Positions 1 through 11,491 of a DNA stretch of 64,000 nucleotides are shown in pieces. Position 1 is the first letter of the stretch. Each line of letters begins with the position of its first letter. The notes under the pieces are model-generated. The model worked only from the letters and a program-made list of their open reading frames with translations, was not told where the DNA came from and did not search any database. The position numbers and the translations under genes were made by a program. The stretch comes from Mactromeris polynyma (Eukaryota > Mollusca > Bivalvia > Venerida > Mactridae), in NCBI GenBank assembly GCA_032209605.1, contig JASFXZ010000001.1, positions 12,666,256 to 12,730,255 of the forward strand, given 5' to 3'.

Positions 1-680
1 CTTGGTGTACTTACACACCTAATGAGGACGTACTTACACACCTAATGAGTTACAGTTCTTGGTGTACTTACACACCTAATGAGGACGTACTTACACACCT
101 AATGAGTTACAGTTCTTGGTGTACTTACACACCTAATGAGTTACAGTTCTTGGTGTACTTACACACCTAATGAGTTACAGTTCTTGGTGTACTTACACAC
201 CAAATGAGTTACAGTTCTTGGTGTACTTACACACCTAATGAGTTACAGTTCTTGGTGTACTTACACACCTAATGAGTTACAGTTCTTGGTGTACTTACAC
301 ACCTAATGAGTTACAGTTCTTGGTGTACTTACACACCTAATGAGGACGTACTTACACACCTAATGAGGACGTACTTACACTCCTAATGAGGACGTACTTA
401 CACACCTAATGAGTTACAGTTCTTGGTGTACTTACACACCTAATGAGGACGTACTTACACACCTAATGAGGACGTACTTACACACCTAATGAGGACGTAC
501 TTACACACCTAATGAGGACGTACTTACACACCTAATGAGGACGTACTTACACACCTAATGAGGACGTACTTACACACCTAATGAGGACGTACTTACACAC
601 CTAATGAGGACGTACTTACACACCTAATGAGGACGTACTTACACACCTAATGAGGACGTACTTACACACCTAATGAGGAC
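1..680. repeat. Composite 23/34-bp minisatellite
   Basis: Two interleaved units share the same 20-bp core, GTACTTACACACCTAATGAG. One unit adds a 14-nt leader (TTACAGTTCTTGGT) to give 34 bp, the other adds only GAC to give 23 bp. The 34-bp form dominates the first 340 bases and the 23-bp form dominates from about 430 to 677. The array is cut by the window start, so its true length is unknown. Very few substitutions are visible (for example CAAATGAG near 200, CTCCTAATGAG near 380), which suggests recent amplification. No coding function is inferred. Confidence 0.97.
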
Positions 681-1962
681 TAACAGGTGTTCAATTTTTC
701 AAAAGGTTTGCCAACCAAAATAAGGAATTAAAGCAGAGCCCGCCGATCAATTTATGACAATACCTTTATCATTATTTAAAGAAAAACTCAAACAAGCTCT
801 ATATAAGAAGAAGTAACTCCCCAATTCATCACAAGATGATATATGTATATATACTCAGCAACAATGAAATCTTTACATTTTATCAACCCATTTGTCTATT
901 ATTTCTTTGTAACTGATAAACCAAATCATTTGTTACAAGTGTCCTTTTGATTCACATGATTTCAGCAGGGCTCTCGTTCAGGTACGCCATTATTGCACGA
1001 GCAGTTTGTACGCCATTTATAATAATATTATTTGTTCAATATATAGACTAAGCAAAGCACTGCTATGCCTCTAAAAATAATAATTTGGGTGCTTCCAGTC
1101 AATTAATTCAATGCCTTTAAACTCAGCTTATTAATACTGGACACGTCCAACGCCGTGCGAAACCAGGAAGGCACCGACGTCATTAGATGTCAATTAGTAT
1201 CTTGCAAGAGTTAAGCAAAAATCCACACAAAAAAGTTGCTGTCAATTATTTCGAAGTTGTTTATAAGATATCGAAACGGCGATTTGTTGTTTCCTGAAAT
1301 TTTAGGTTTCCTCCCAAAGTTATGATATTTTTTACTGGGATTTAATTTTTACTTCCCCAGACGCTTCAGTGAAATTGCCTAAAGTATTTTGATATTGTTA
1401 AAAAATGTGACATAAAATCGATTGTGATGGAAATAACTTGTGAAGTTTTCATTTTTGCCGAGTATGTGTTTAACATTCCTCCAAATCAAGAAACTTCAAT
1501 TAATTTTCAATTCTTCCATTCGTAAAAAACTGTTTAAAAATTGAAATCTGAAAATGATACATGTATTTACAAGTTTACACTTATATCTGATTAACACTTG
1601 CTTGTTTAGAATAGTTAAGTTGCTCAAGGAATGCATACAAATATTTTTTTATTGATTTACATATACATTGAAATTTCACACAATGCATTTTTGTTGATAC
1701 ATATTGATTTAGACAAAAACTTGCATATTAGATGCCACTCTAGTACATTGTATACATTAACATCTGATATTCATAATGTGATCACATCTCAAATTTTAAA
1801 CTTTCAATGATTCAACTTATTTCTTTCCCCATCATTTGTGGAGCAAGAAGCAAGCTATTAAAACTTAAATCTAAACACTCTTGATGATTAGTTCTTGGGT
1901 TACTACCCAGTATTACACCCTATTTTAGGGACTGTAAACTTTGCGGTACAACCTCGCCCAAG

Positions 1963-2033
1963 GTGGGATTCGAACCTACAACCCTTCAGACCAAGAGTAA
2001 GGCACTCTATCCCTCGACCTCTATGCCTCTCAT
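1963..2033 (-). other. tRNA-like (SINE-head type) fragment
   Basis: On the minus strand the sequence ends with GGTTCGAATCCC, matching the RNA polymerase III B box and the tRNA T arm. It is preceded by an A-box-like GAGGTCGAGGGATAGAG at the expected distance. Acceptor-stem pairing and a clean anticodon stem are not convincing, so this is more likely a tRNA-derived SINE head or a decayed tRNA than a working tRNA gene. Confidence 0.45.
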
Positions 2034-2575
2034 TTTATACAATATATCAAATTGTTTGAAGATGTAGGTATAAAGAAAAATATATAAGAATTACACAAAT
2101 TAATCAGTTAAAACAGTGGGAAACAAATCAGACAGGAAATATTAAGATTTTTCACTTATTCACCAAGTTGGAACTGGTAACACGGATTGCAATCAAATAC
2201 ATCAAGCACATTACAGCCGATGTCAACTCTAGCTTGATCTATTCATGGTAAATTGGATTTTCAGGAAATATTGACACTTAACCCAAGTCCCTCTACTTAA
2301 TGTAGATCAAAGAGTCCTTGTTGACAGTAAAATTTTACATGGTTTATCAAATAACTCTAGCCTACATAGTATGTTTGATATTTTCCTAGCCACATGCCAC
2401 ATTGATTACACTCTACCAAAGTGCTGGCTAACACATAATGATGCAAACATTTTTGGGTTATAAAAAGGTTACATATTTCTAATTAAAATATCAATCGTTT
2501 TAAGTTTCAGGACCATCAGTCTACACTTTGATAAAATTAAACCATTCAAGAAGTATAAAAGTACATTGGCGCAAG

Positions 2576-2761
2576 TTAAAAAAAATTCCCCCCAAAATAT
2601 CTTAACCGGCCTACAGATGATAAAATTGTCACATAATCAATAAAACACTTAGGAATATCAATTTGTATATTTGTATAAGTTATGTCTAGTGTTTCGACAA
2701 ATCTTTTAAGAACCATATCAGATTGAAATACAACATTGACTTCCTTTGTATGCTCCATCAA
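2576..2761 (-). CDS. Weak coding-like frame, possible exon
   Basis: A minus-strand frame of about 60 codons reads with a mixed, protein-like composition (for example EVNVVFQSDMVLKRFVETLD). It then degenerates into a Gly/Phe run near its 3' end. A possible donor (TCT|GTAGGC) lies before that run. No domain is recognised. It may be an internal exon of the same minus-strand gene as the secreted-protein exon at 5324-5414, but the splice phases do not join directly. It could equally be a chance frame in AT-rich DNA. Confidence 0.15.
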   Translation of the reverse strand: MMEHTKEVNVVFQSDMVLKRFVETLDITYTNIQIDIPKCFIDYVTILSSVGRLRYFGGNFF

Positions 2762-2920
2762 ATACAGACAGAATCTTCAGAATCTTCATATATCACACAT
2801 GCAAACATATAAATTATAACAAATGTTAGCAACTGTTTTGTTTCCATATCGTTGCCTTATTTCCAGCACTGGTAACTCAATTTTGGGCAGATAAATTTTG
2901 AGTATTTGGTATTGTTGAAG

Positions 2921-4150
2921 TTCTAGCCTAAGATATTACCATGAATGGGGTTCACTCTAGAATGGGGTTCACCCTAGCCTAAAATATTGCCATGAATGGG
3001 GTTCACTCTAGCCTAAAATATTGCCATGAATGGGGTTCACTCTAGCCTAAAATATTGCCACGAATGGGGTTCACTCTAGCCTAAGATATTACCATGAATG
3101 GGGTTCACTCTAGCCTAAAATATTGCCATGAATGGGGTTCACCCTAGCCTAAAATATTGCCACGAGTACGGTTCACTCTAGCCTAAGATATTACCATGAA
3201 TGGGGTTCACTCTAGTCTAAGATATTGCCACGAGTACAGTTCACTCTAGCCTAAGATATTACCATGAATGGGGTTCACTCTAGCCTAAGATATTACCATG
3301 AATGGGGTTCACTCTAGCCTAAGATATTGCCATGAATGGGGTTCACTCTAGCCTAAGATATTGCCATGAATGGGGTTCACTCTAGTCTAAGATATTACCA
3401 TGAATGGGGTTCACTCTAGCCTACAATATTGCCATGAATGGGGTTCACTCTAGCCTAAGATATTGCCATGAATGGGGTTCACTCTAGCCTAAGATATTAC
3501 CATGAATGGGGTTCACTCTAGCCTAAGATATTGCCATGAATGGGGTTCACTCTAGCCTAAGATATTGCCATGAATGGGGTTCACTCTAGCCTAAGATATC
3601 ACCATGAATGGGGTTCACTCTAGCCTAAGATATTGCCATGAATGAGGTTCACTCTAGCCTTAAATATTGCCATGAATGGGGTTCACTCTAGCCTAAGATA
3701 TTACCATGAATGGGGTTCACTCTAGCCTACAATATTGCCATGAATGGGGTTCACTCTAGCCTAAGATATTACCATGAATGGGGTTCACTCTAGCCTACAA
3801 TATTGCAATGAATGGGGTTCACTCAAGCCTAAAATATTGCCATGAATGGGGTTCACTCTAGCCTAAAATATTACCATGAATGGGGTTCACTCTAGCCTAA
3901 AACATTACAATGAATGGGGTTCACTCTAGCCTTAAATATTGCCATGAATGGGGTTCACTCTAGCCTAAGATATTACATTGAATGGGGTTCACTCAAGCCT
4001 AAGATATTACAATGAATGGGGTTCACTCAAGCCTAAAATATTACCATGAATGGGGTTCACTCTAGCCATTTTGCATTGAATTGGGTTCCAACTAGCCCCT
4101 CACATTTGCCCATGAATAAAGATCCATTGAGCCTCCCATTTTGCCAAACA
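2921..4150. repeat. 34-bp minisatellite, about 33 copies
   Basis: The unit is 34 bp, beginning GAATGGGGTTCACTCTAGCC and ending in AAGATATTGCCAT. Regular copies run to about 4068. Variable positions are AAA/AAG/ACA before TATT and GCC/ACC before ATGAA. From 4068 to about 4150 the copies are strongly decayed (GAATTGGGTTCCAACTAG, then GATCCATTGAGCCTCCC), showing an old edge next to a young core. Confidence 0.96.
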
Positions 4151-5009
4151 ATACGTTCCCTGTAGCAACCCATTCCAAATTATTGTTTTCAATTTTTGAG
4201 AATCTCAAGAAAGACCAAACGCTCTAAACTGAAATTTTGGATCAATCTGGAAAAACTCAGACCAGGATATCAGCAATCAATGTGTACTAATTATGGAAGG
4301 AAATAAAACATTTCATGCGTACTAAAAATATTTTATTTGAAAGCAAATTCATGGCAGTCATGATTCTATCAACATACATTGATTTCTTATGATTATCATC
4401 AATATGAAAAAATAGTCACTGACATTAAAACCTTATATAATCGCTAATGCTCGTGTATATGTCATACAGATAAGGCCACTTGTTGTCTATCGTATTCATG
4501 ATATTAATATATAAATAATTCCTTTTTTATTAATGTTTTAAACTTGGATGCAGATATAGTTGTTATCATTTCCGCAAAGAGATATTACAAAAGATAACTC
4601 TTAATAACTCTTTAAGATAAATCTTCTACAAAAGGTCAACAGCAGAACATCAGCCCAGCATTATATTAAAGTGGAAAATTACTCACTTCATAAATCATTC
4701 AACAATTTATATCATCATTTACTCATCTGAGAATAGATAATCAAGTTTTCTGTAAATCTGCTCATACAATCATGGTAATACTGCAGCCAGTTCATATACC
4801 CAGATATCACGTGTTTCATGAGTCATAGGAATTACATATATTACATGAAAACAACATTCTTCAATAAACATGAACAAACAACTTTTATAACATGAACATT
4901 TATCTTTTAAGAGCTATTGTGTATATGTGATGATATCAATTAATATTTCTATTTTTAGTTTTAAACATTTTATGCAACTTGATGCTCAGTATGGATAGTT
5001 TCACTCAAT
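4151..5009. other. AT-rich spacer, no gene seen
   Basis: No coding frame, RNA gene or repeat was recognised. If the minus-strand exon at 5324-5414 belongs to a gene, part of its intron lies here. Confidence 0.6.
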
Positions 5010-5219
5010 CTACCAACATCCAAGTCATGGAATCATCGTATATTCTACCAACATCCAAGTCATGGAATCATCGTATATTCTACCAACATCCAAGTCATGG
5101 AATCATCGTATATTCTACCAACATCCAAGTCATGGAATCATCGTATATTCTACCAACATCCAAGTCATGGAATCATCGTATATTCTACCAACATCCAAGT
5201 CATGGAATCATCGTATATT
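5010..5219. repeat. 35-bp tandem repeat, 6 near-identical copies
   Basis: Six copies of a 35-bp unit containing CCAACATCCAAGTCATGGAA and ATCATCGTATATT. As 35 is not a multiple of three, the apparent plus-strand open frame cycles through all three frames and is not a gene. The array sits just downstream (minus-strand sense) of the secreted-protein exon, inside its presumed intron. Confidence 0.95.
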
Positions 5220-5323
5220 AATATGCAGGTTAAAATAATTGAAAGTTGCAGTAAAATGACAGTTTGATTTCATTTAACTTCAAAAAAAAGTTTAGAAAAA
5301 AGCAACAAAAATATACATCTCAC

Positions 5324-5414
5324 CTCCATTTCTTTCGTTCAAGAAATCGCCGAAACCTTGACTGGACGCTACGACGGCAAGAAACAATAGGATGTAAGGG
5401 GCGAGGTTTCCCAT
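5324..5414 (-). CDS. Signal-peptide first coding exon of a secreted protein
   Basis: On the minus strand an ATG at 5414-5412 has a good initiation context (G at -3 and +4). It opens a 30-residue frame, MGNLAPYILLFLAVVASSQG then FGDFLNERNG, followed by G|GTGAGATG, a strong 5' splice site, leaving intron phase 1. Residues about 6-16 form a hydrophobic h-region, and ASSQG resembles a signal peptidase site, so the product probably enters the secretory pathway. Upstream, TTTCTCTCTTCAG|GATATG at 5491 is a good acceptor, so the exon probably spans 5491-5324 and a further 5' UTR exon should lie at higher coordinates. A small upstream frame (starting ATGATGGATAAAG) precedes the ATG. The rest of the protein lies at lower coordinates or outside the window, so the family is unknown. 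Confidence 0.5.
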
Positions 5415-5491
5415 GTCGACTCTTGCCGTCAAGTATGTCACACAAAAGTTATTTGACATATCATTCTTACAGTAACTTTATCCATCATATC

Positions 5492-6161
5492 CTGAAGAGA
5501 GAAACAAACACTGAATTATATCACTGCTCACAATACAGACACATATACACACTATAGCGCTACTTTAGCTATACTGTTTGTGGTGAAGCAATAAAAAACA
5601 CTCTGTTTAACCATCTGAACACTGACCAGCAGCATAAATAAGCACTTGCCAATATCAAATATATAAATTAACAGATTTCTGTCACACAGCAGCAGACATA
5701 TTAGAACTCTATATCGGCTATGTTATTAATAACTTGACAGTTTGACTGGTGTTACTGATATGGGTAAGTTGAGAGACTAAATATATACGACTTTAGGTTT
5801 GACAGAACTCTATATGGTAAAAGTAAAAAATTGCTGCCTGATGCAGCAAAGATGTGTGCACGGCGTGAACAAAATGAAATAGAACAAACACTTATGTGAA
5901 CTAACAGTATGTGTTTATTATGCTTTAATGTGCAACTATAAATTAATGTATATGAAGAACATGTGTAGTTTTATTAGTAGTTTATGAGGAATTAAATAAG
6001 GAACAGACTAGTTTTTGTATGGACAGTAAAATATAAATAGAAATTGATAGTCTGGAAAACTTTCATGATAATAAACATGCATGTAAATTAAGACAACATT
6101 ATGCATCTGAAAATGCAAACATTGATTTAAACATATTTATTCAAATCACAATCATTATCAC
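5492..6161. other. AT-rich, no gene seen
   Basis: No coding frame or known element was recognised. If the secreted-protein exon is real, its promoter or a 5' UTR exon may be here, but I could not locate it. Confidence 0.5.
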
Positions 6162-7080
6162 GGTAGAAATAAATAATGAAATACCTACAAATTAACATAA
6201 TTAGTATTTACTAAAAATTAAAAATAACAATAATCACTAAATGATTTTGCATATCATGTCAAAATGTGAGATCACTTCAGTGTAATTAACACGTCAGTGG
6301 ACAAACAGAGGTTCAGCATCACACACTGAATTAATCAAGCAATGTGTGAATGTAAAATGAGTTTAGACATTTTGAAAGTTAGAAAAATAGTGTAATTTAA
6401 TGTAAATGATAGCTAAAAAGTGACACCTGAGAGAACTATAAAATGCTACCCGAATGAACAAGTGGTAGGAAGTGTAAGCATGCCGTAGTATATGAATGAC
6501 TATTATAATAAGGCAAAGAACAAAGCAAAGATGTTTATGTATGTATGTTTTTATGTTCATAGCTTAAGGAGTTACTTTCAATAAATAAAGTTTATTATTA
6601 TTATTATTAAAGAGAAATAAAACCGTATTTACTTATATCTCAAACATATTTACAGTGGAAAGAAATAATGCAAAAATGACCAAAATGCAACACAATAACT
6701 CAATACAAAAACATTAATCACTAAATGATATAGCACCTTGTCAAAATGTGAGATCACTTCAGTACGTAACAACCAACCGCATGCTAGCATTCACACACTG
6801 GATAAGTTATCAAGTAGGTGAATGTATAATGAGTATAAACTTTGTGGATGACTGGATAAGGGCTAATTGTATATGTAAATGAAAACTATCAATGATACCT
6901 GAATCTACAAAAGTGATAGGTGTACCAGACTGGTTTAGCAGACTAAGCATATGAATGACTAGTGAAGTAAACAAAAAGAACACATTTACATATATCACAT
7001 ACATATTAACAGTAGAAAGAAATAATGCAATACTGACCAAAAAGCAAAAACAATTACTCAATACAATCAAAGCAAACAAA
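6162..7080. repeat. Diverged tandem duplication, unit about 358 bp
   Basis: Three starts of the same sequence (GAAAGAAATAATG type) occur near 6162, 6653 and 7011. Shared blocks include TGTCAAAATGTGAGATCACT at about 6258 and 6737, and TATGAATGACTA near 6490 and 6950. The first copy is longer because it carries an insertion at 6531-6609; the third is only a start. The copies are clearly diverged, so the duplication is older than the minisatellites nearby. Confidence 0.75.
6531..6609 (+). mobile_element. Short LINE-type 3' tail
   Basis: This block is absent from the second copy of the surrounding duplication. It ends in AATAAAGTTTATTATTATTA, the polyadenylation-like plus (TTA)n tail seen at the end of the LINE at 34535. 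It is best read as a very short 5'-truncated retrotransposon insertion that post-dates the duplication. Confidence 0.5.
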
Positions 7081-9640
7081 TGGGTTGTGGGACGGTACCA
7101 CTTGTCTCTGTAGCCAAGCTGGCAACTCGTTGCATATAAGTTTCAGTTTTGTTATTAAACAGTTTTATAATATCAAAGTTTGTGTAAATAGGTAAGGAGG
7201 TTTGCATGGAATATGGAATTAAACAAAAACATAAGACAGAAATGTGAAAAAATTAAAAGAGATCTTCAATCCGATTTGTTCTAGAAATGCTAGATTTTCA
7301 ATCCAAAATAAAGAAAAATGGTCAGTAATAATGGTAGAACCTTAAGACTATAAAACAAGTGAAATGTTTGTCACGATTGTAAATACATTGTAAATGAAAT
7401 ACAAAGATATCAGACGCTTTATGTAACGTTTGTGAATATTTAATTATGCACAACTTTGATGAAAATCTAACTTTTTTTTTTTGAGATGAACAGCAGACAA
7501 GGTTTTCAAGTTTCAGACACCAGTGACCTTGACCTTTAACATTATGACCCCAAATTACAATATGAACTACTAGACTTCATACTGATACTTCCCAGGAAGT
7601 TGATGAAAATCTAACGCTGGCTTTTGGAGATAAAGGGAGAACAAGGCAAACTGGACAGACAAAAATACAACATGGGGAGACATAATAAATACAACATGAT
7701 GAACACAAATGTACAAGCAATAACAACACTTTTATAATTATACATTGTAGTTAAATATTATTACTAAACTGTTTACTTCATATGCAGCTTAATTGCAAAA
7801 GCACCATTTTTTATAGTATATACATGAAACCAGGTCAAAGCATTCAAGCTTTGTTTTAAAAGAAACTCTTTTGAGTTCAATCTGTAAAAAAATGTTGAAA
7901 GTATGTTGAAAGTATGTTAGACCAGTTGAATTAAAAGTTGAAAGTAGATTGGGGACACAGCATAGGGCTATCCAAGGAACATTTTTACCAGGTTTGGTTT
8001 AAACTGGTCTAGCAGCTTTAGATATAATATCCAAAATGTGTCAGCGATTCAGATGTTGGATGTAATTTTGGTACAGTATAATCATGTGCCATGTTCATAG
8101 CAAATCAGCCAAAGGGTAAATAAATTTTTTAAGAAAAAATGTCTGGCAATCAGAAGCCCTAGTGGCTATTTTGGAATTTGAGTGGGGCTGAGTGGGACTG
8201 TGTGATACAATATTTCAGGACAATCCTCTAATGAACAAATCTACCAAATTTGATTCAAATTGCCCAAGTGGTTTTGGAAATGTAAACGTTTACGACAATG
8301 CTGTCACAGTGGGCAACAGATGGTAAGTGATGGCAATAGGTAACTTGGTTCAGGTGAGCAAAAGACATGGAATTCAGCTTACACTTCTGTAAGCGTACAA
8401 TTAAATATTCAAGCAGATTTGTCTGAAAAGTGTTACCAAATCAATATTCTACTAATAAAAGACATGTACATTGATACAGAAAAAACATATACTTACATGT
8501 GCACTATAATACTTAATTCGACAAAAACATTGTTCCATTTCTTACATATACACATATATGTATAATTGCATATGCAGTGTTAAACAGAGAAATGAAGCCT
8601 TAATGAGGTTCATATTAATATAAAGAACATTACTGGGATATTGCAATATACATGATAATATTTCAATTGGGATAGTGATATGTCGAAAGTAGTCATGATT
8701 TGTCTGCCGGGGGGGGGGGGGGGTCATTTCGAATGAGTTAAATAATAAATAAATATCAAAGTGAAACAAACAGCTATAAAACACCGGAAGACTGAGACAA
8801 GACATGAATATTGCAAAAGCACATTAACACATTAATCCTAAGACTAAATATCTAACAAACTATCTATATTCAACATATTCAAGTAAGAGGCCCAAGCAAA
8901 AACTAAATCAAAATAAGGGAGGGCTTGGTTTTTGTTTTTTAACTTTGAGTGCAAAATGGGTTTTTTTACATGTGGTATTTTGTCATATTTAACTTTGCCA
9001 TACTTTACTGTAAGGCTTATGCACAAATATTATAAAGATTGTCCCTCAAGTACATTTCATTGCACTAAAAACAAGCTGATTTGATACATTTAAGATTAAA
9101 GGTCTGTTCCAGAAAATACTCCACTCCACAGGATGCAATATATTACCCCCATTACCTACAGAAATAAATTTACTGCTAATGGTAAATTTCAATTTTTAAA
9201 AGCCACCAATGAAGAAAATATTAAAGTGGCATGTTAGAGGTTGTTGAGGAGAGTTTTTTCTCTCTCTAAAACAGTTGAAAGCAAGAATAAAATCCAAAAT
9301 TTTGTTTCCAGGGTTCCCTCTGCCATTCACCAATAACATCAAATGTGAAAAAAACAATAATTTGGCAACAGTTTTTCAATTTTGGCAACAAAAATATTCC
9401 AAAATAATACATATTTGTAAGCAACTGCATAATTGTTCATGCTTTTTATCAAAATTGGTGTGTACTTTGAATATGCCACAGGGAATCATGTTGTCAAATA
9501 AAAACAAATTAGCACCTTCAATACCGGGATATGAATAAAAACCGAATGATATCAGAAATGGGAGTATCTAGTTTTTCGCATAACTTTGATTGCAGTGTCA
9601 GTTGTTCCGAAAATAGATAAGGGTTCACTGCCCTTGTAAG
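7081..9640. other. Repeat-bearing intergenic or intronic DNA
   Basis: No gene was found. Segments typical of dispersed molluscan repeats lie at about 7500-7670 (CCAGTGACCTTGACC) and 8130-8370 (ending GGTTCAGGTGAGCAAAAG). A run of 15 G lies at 8709-8723. Confidence 0.55.
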
Positions 9641-9652
9641 TGCAGGTGACAC

Positions 9653-9844
9653 TTATTTACGGTTTACACAAGGCAAAATATGAAGCTCTAAATGTTCATC
9701 TTGCATATCTGGGAACATCGGCTTCACCATTCCTACAGGTACTGCAACTATTTTGTCATCTATTGTTAAGAAGGAGAACTCATCTTCTTCCTGACAAACA
9801 CTATCCACCTGATCAATTACTTCTTCTAGTGGAAATTCTGTTTT
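9653..9844 (-). CDS. Terminal coding exon of an unidentified gene
   Basis: On the minus strand TTGTATTTTAACAG is followed at 9844 by a 63-codon frame ending in TAA at 9655-9653. Composition is strongly protein-like: an acidic stretch (EEVIDQVDSVCQEEDEFSFL), then TIDDKIVAVPVGMVKPMFPD, then a tail ending LHILPCVNRK. No family is recognised. The exon starts in phase 0, matching the phase in which the exon at 10790-10748 ends, which supports one transcript. The 5' part probably begins near the NRF1-like site at 13207-13218. A second acceptor 8 nt further in (AAAACAG) is possible but would change the frame. A translated search would settle identity. Confidence 0.55.
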   Translation of the reverse strand, partial: KTEFPLEEVIDQVDSVCQEEDEFSFLTIDDKIVAVPVGMVKPMFPDMQDEHLELHILPCVNRK

Positions 9845-10465
9845 CTGTTAAAATACAATAGTATAGGTATATTGTAAGGGTATTAATGAAACATATTTAA
9901 GAAATATCTGAACAATGTTTGCTATATTTAGGTGTTGAACCTTTCACCTAGTGTATTCTGATGAAGTGAGGATGAGTGACCGATTCATGTTAATGATAAA
10001 CAAAAATTATTACTTTAATCTCGCTGCTGCATATCGACCCTATGACGGTTTGTCGTTCTTTAATTGAGTATTTCTTTACTTTTCTGCTTTAACAATGGAT
10101 TTAGTTACATGTTTATTATAAACATGACTTATTAATGTCTCCATGTAAAATTTAATGGTATTAAAACCATTCGCTAATAACAATGTATTTCAAAAGAATC
10201 AGTTGACAGCTGCTAAAATTATTAAACTAAAACTATCTGAATGGACAAAAAAATCTTTATGCCTTTTTTGATGATATAAATACTGTACTAGAGTATATTC
10301 CGAATTTGTTTACAATATTTTATTTAGCTTAAGTTAACGTGCGACAGGATTGCAATAATTTGAACTTGCTATTTAAATTTGAATAGCAGAATATTAATGT
10401 ATCATTTCCTATAATTGCAATAATTAACCTCACAATTTGCCTGTTGTTCAAGACACAACAAAAAT

Positions 10466-10720
10466 CAGGGTTCCCACTCTTCCAAGAAAAAATTCAAGGA
10501 CTCGTCAAAGGTTTTTTTCCGCAAAATTCAAGGACCAAAACAGCATTGGTACTGCTATTTTATTCATTCAACATGTCTTTCAAATTAACTTTTTCCAAGA
10601 ACATTTAAGTATTAAACTTCAAATTATGAACTTATATACAAGGAAATGTTACACTTACTTCACCAAGAGTTTTCCAAGGCTTGCAAACACTATTTTTTAT
10701 CTGTTTAAAGTGAGTTTATT
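10466..10720 (+). mobile_element. Fragment of a CAGGGTTCCCACTC-type transposon
   Basis: The segment starts with CAGGGTTCCCACTCTTCCAA and continues with ATTCAAGGACTC and ATTCAAGGACCA. These terminal and subterminal motifs are, to my knowledge, typical of non-autonomous hAT-type elements widespread in animals. No matching right end (GTGGGAACCCTG) is visible, so it is treated as a truncated copy inside the presumed intron of the minus-strand gene. Confidence 0.45.
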
Positions 10721-10747
10721 ATACAGTAGGAGAACCATGTGACATAC

Positions 10748-10790
10748 CGTGATTAAAGTCTTGGATGTTGTTGAAAGGGAAACATCATTT
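10748..10790 (-). CDS. Candidate 43-nt internal exon, same minus-strand gene
   Basis: Minus-strand ACACCTACAG precedes the exon at 10790, and ACG|GTATGTCA, a strong donor, follows at 10748. One leading nucleotide plus 14 codons read NDVSLSTTSKTLIT without a stop, ending exactly at a codon boundary. The next exon (9844) starts in the same phase. Upstream the exon needs a partner ending in phase 2, which I did not find. The polypyrimidine tract is weak, so the call rests on the donor and the phase match. Confidence 0.35.
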
Positions 10791-11039
10791 CTGTAGGTGT
10801 TTGTAACACTGTCTGTTATGACGAGTCTCCAGGTTGAAAGGTTTCATTCACATATTTGCACCATAAGGCCACCTAACATTAGTTTGTTGCATCTTCAAAG
10901 TATATTGTCTTTATTTTGACATTCTCAGTACTTCACATACAGTTTCTTCCTGCAATAAAAGGTAAATCAATAAAATACTGCATTAGACTTTCCAATGGAT
11001 AATGATGAATTTTGCCTTTCATCTCAATTAATGTTTTAA

Positions 11040-11261
11040 AACAGCCATTCATTTGCTGATAGTGTATCTGAAGACATCAATTTGAAGTTGTCATCAGACA
11101 ATTATCTTAATTTAGATTCTCCATCTATCATTGACAGTGTTTTCCGTGGACTTTTAAAATTGAAGGTCTTTGCAATTTCATATCCGAGGGTCATTTCCAA
11201 ATATTGGAGGTTATACAGGAATATGCTAAATCGAGTCGACGCTCATGTACTTAATCAATGA
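11040..11261 (+). CDS. Unassigned 73-codon coding-like frame
   Basis: Plus-strand frame from just after a TAA at 11037 to TGA at 11259-11261, possibly entered through the acceptor TTTTAAAACAG at 11044. It reads as varied protein sequence, for example SVSEDINLKLSSDNYLNLDS followed by PSIIDSVFRGLLKLKVFAIS. An internal AAG|GTCTTTG could also be a donor. It lies on the opposite strand to the surrounding candidate gene, so it may be a transposon-derived exon, a nested gene or chance. No family is recognised. Confidence 0.25.
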   Translation, partial: NSHSFADSVSEDINLKLSSDNYLNLDSPSIIDSVFRGLLKLKVFAISYPRVISKYWRLYRNMLNRVDAHVLNQ

Positions 11262-11491
11262 CACATTCAGTATGCATGTAATAATGAAAGTGAAAGTTGA
11301 AACTGATACATTGTTGGAAAATCGCTGTAAGGTTAAAACATGTGATCGGTGTATTTAATATAACCTGAGAATTTAAACGTTTAGATGTTAATTATCACGT
11401 ATGTTTTAAGGAAACATGACTTATTAATGAGGGATAATACTGCAAAATATTAAACAGAGCACAGAGACGAATGCTGGCTGCATCATAACAA

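Larger units (their letters stand above)
681..2920. other. AT-rich stretch without a firm gene
   Basis: AT-rich sequence with no long reading frame. It holds a tRNA-like fragment near 1963-2033 and one weak coding-like frame near 2576-2761 on the minus strand, both listed separately. Nothing else could be assigned. Confidence 0.6.

Noticed and set aside
4979..5221. 80-codon repeat protein
   Set aside because: The 35-bp unit is read in three successive frames. No start or splice context; it is a minisatellite.
8709..8723. 15-base G run, and similar homopolymers near 30530, 48325 and 63219
   Set aside because: Simple-sequence tracts with no further structure. They may also be sites of assembly error.
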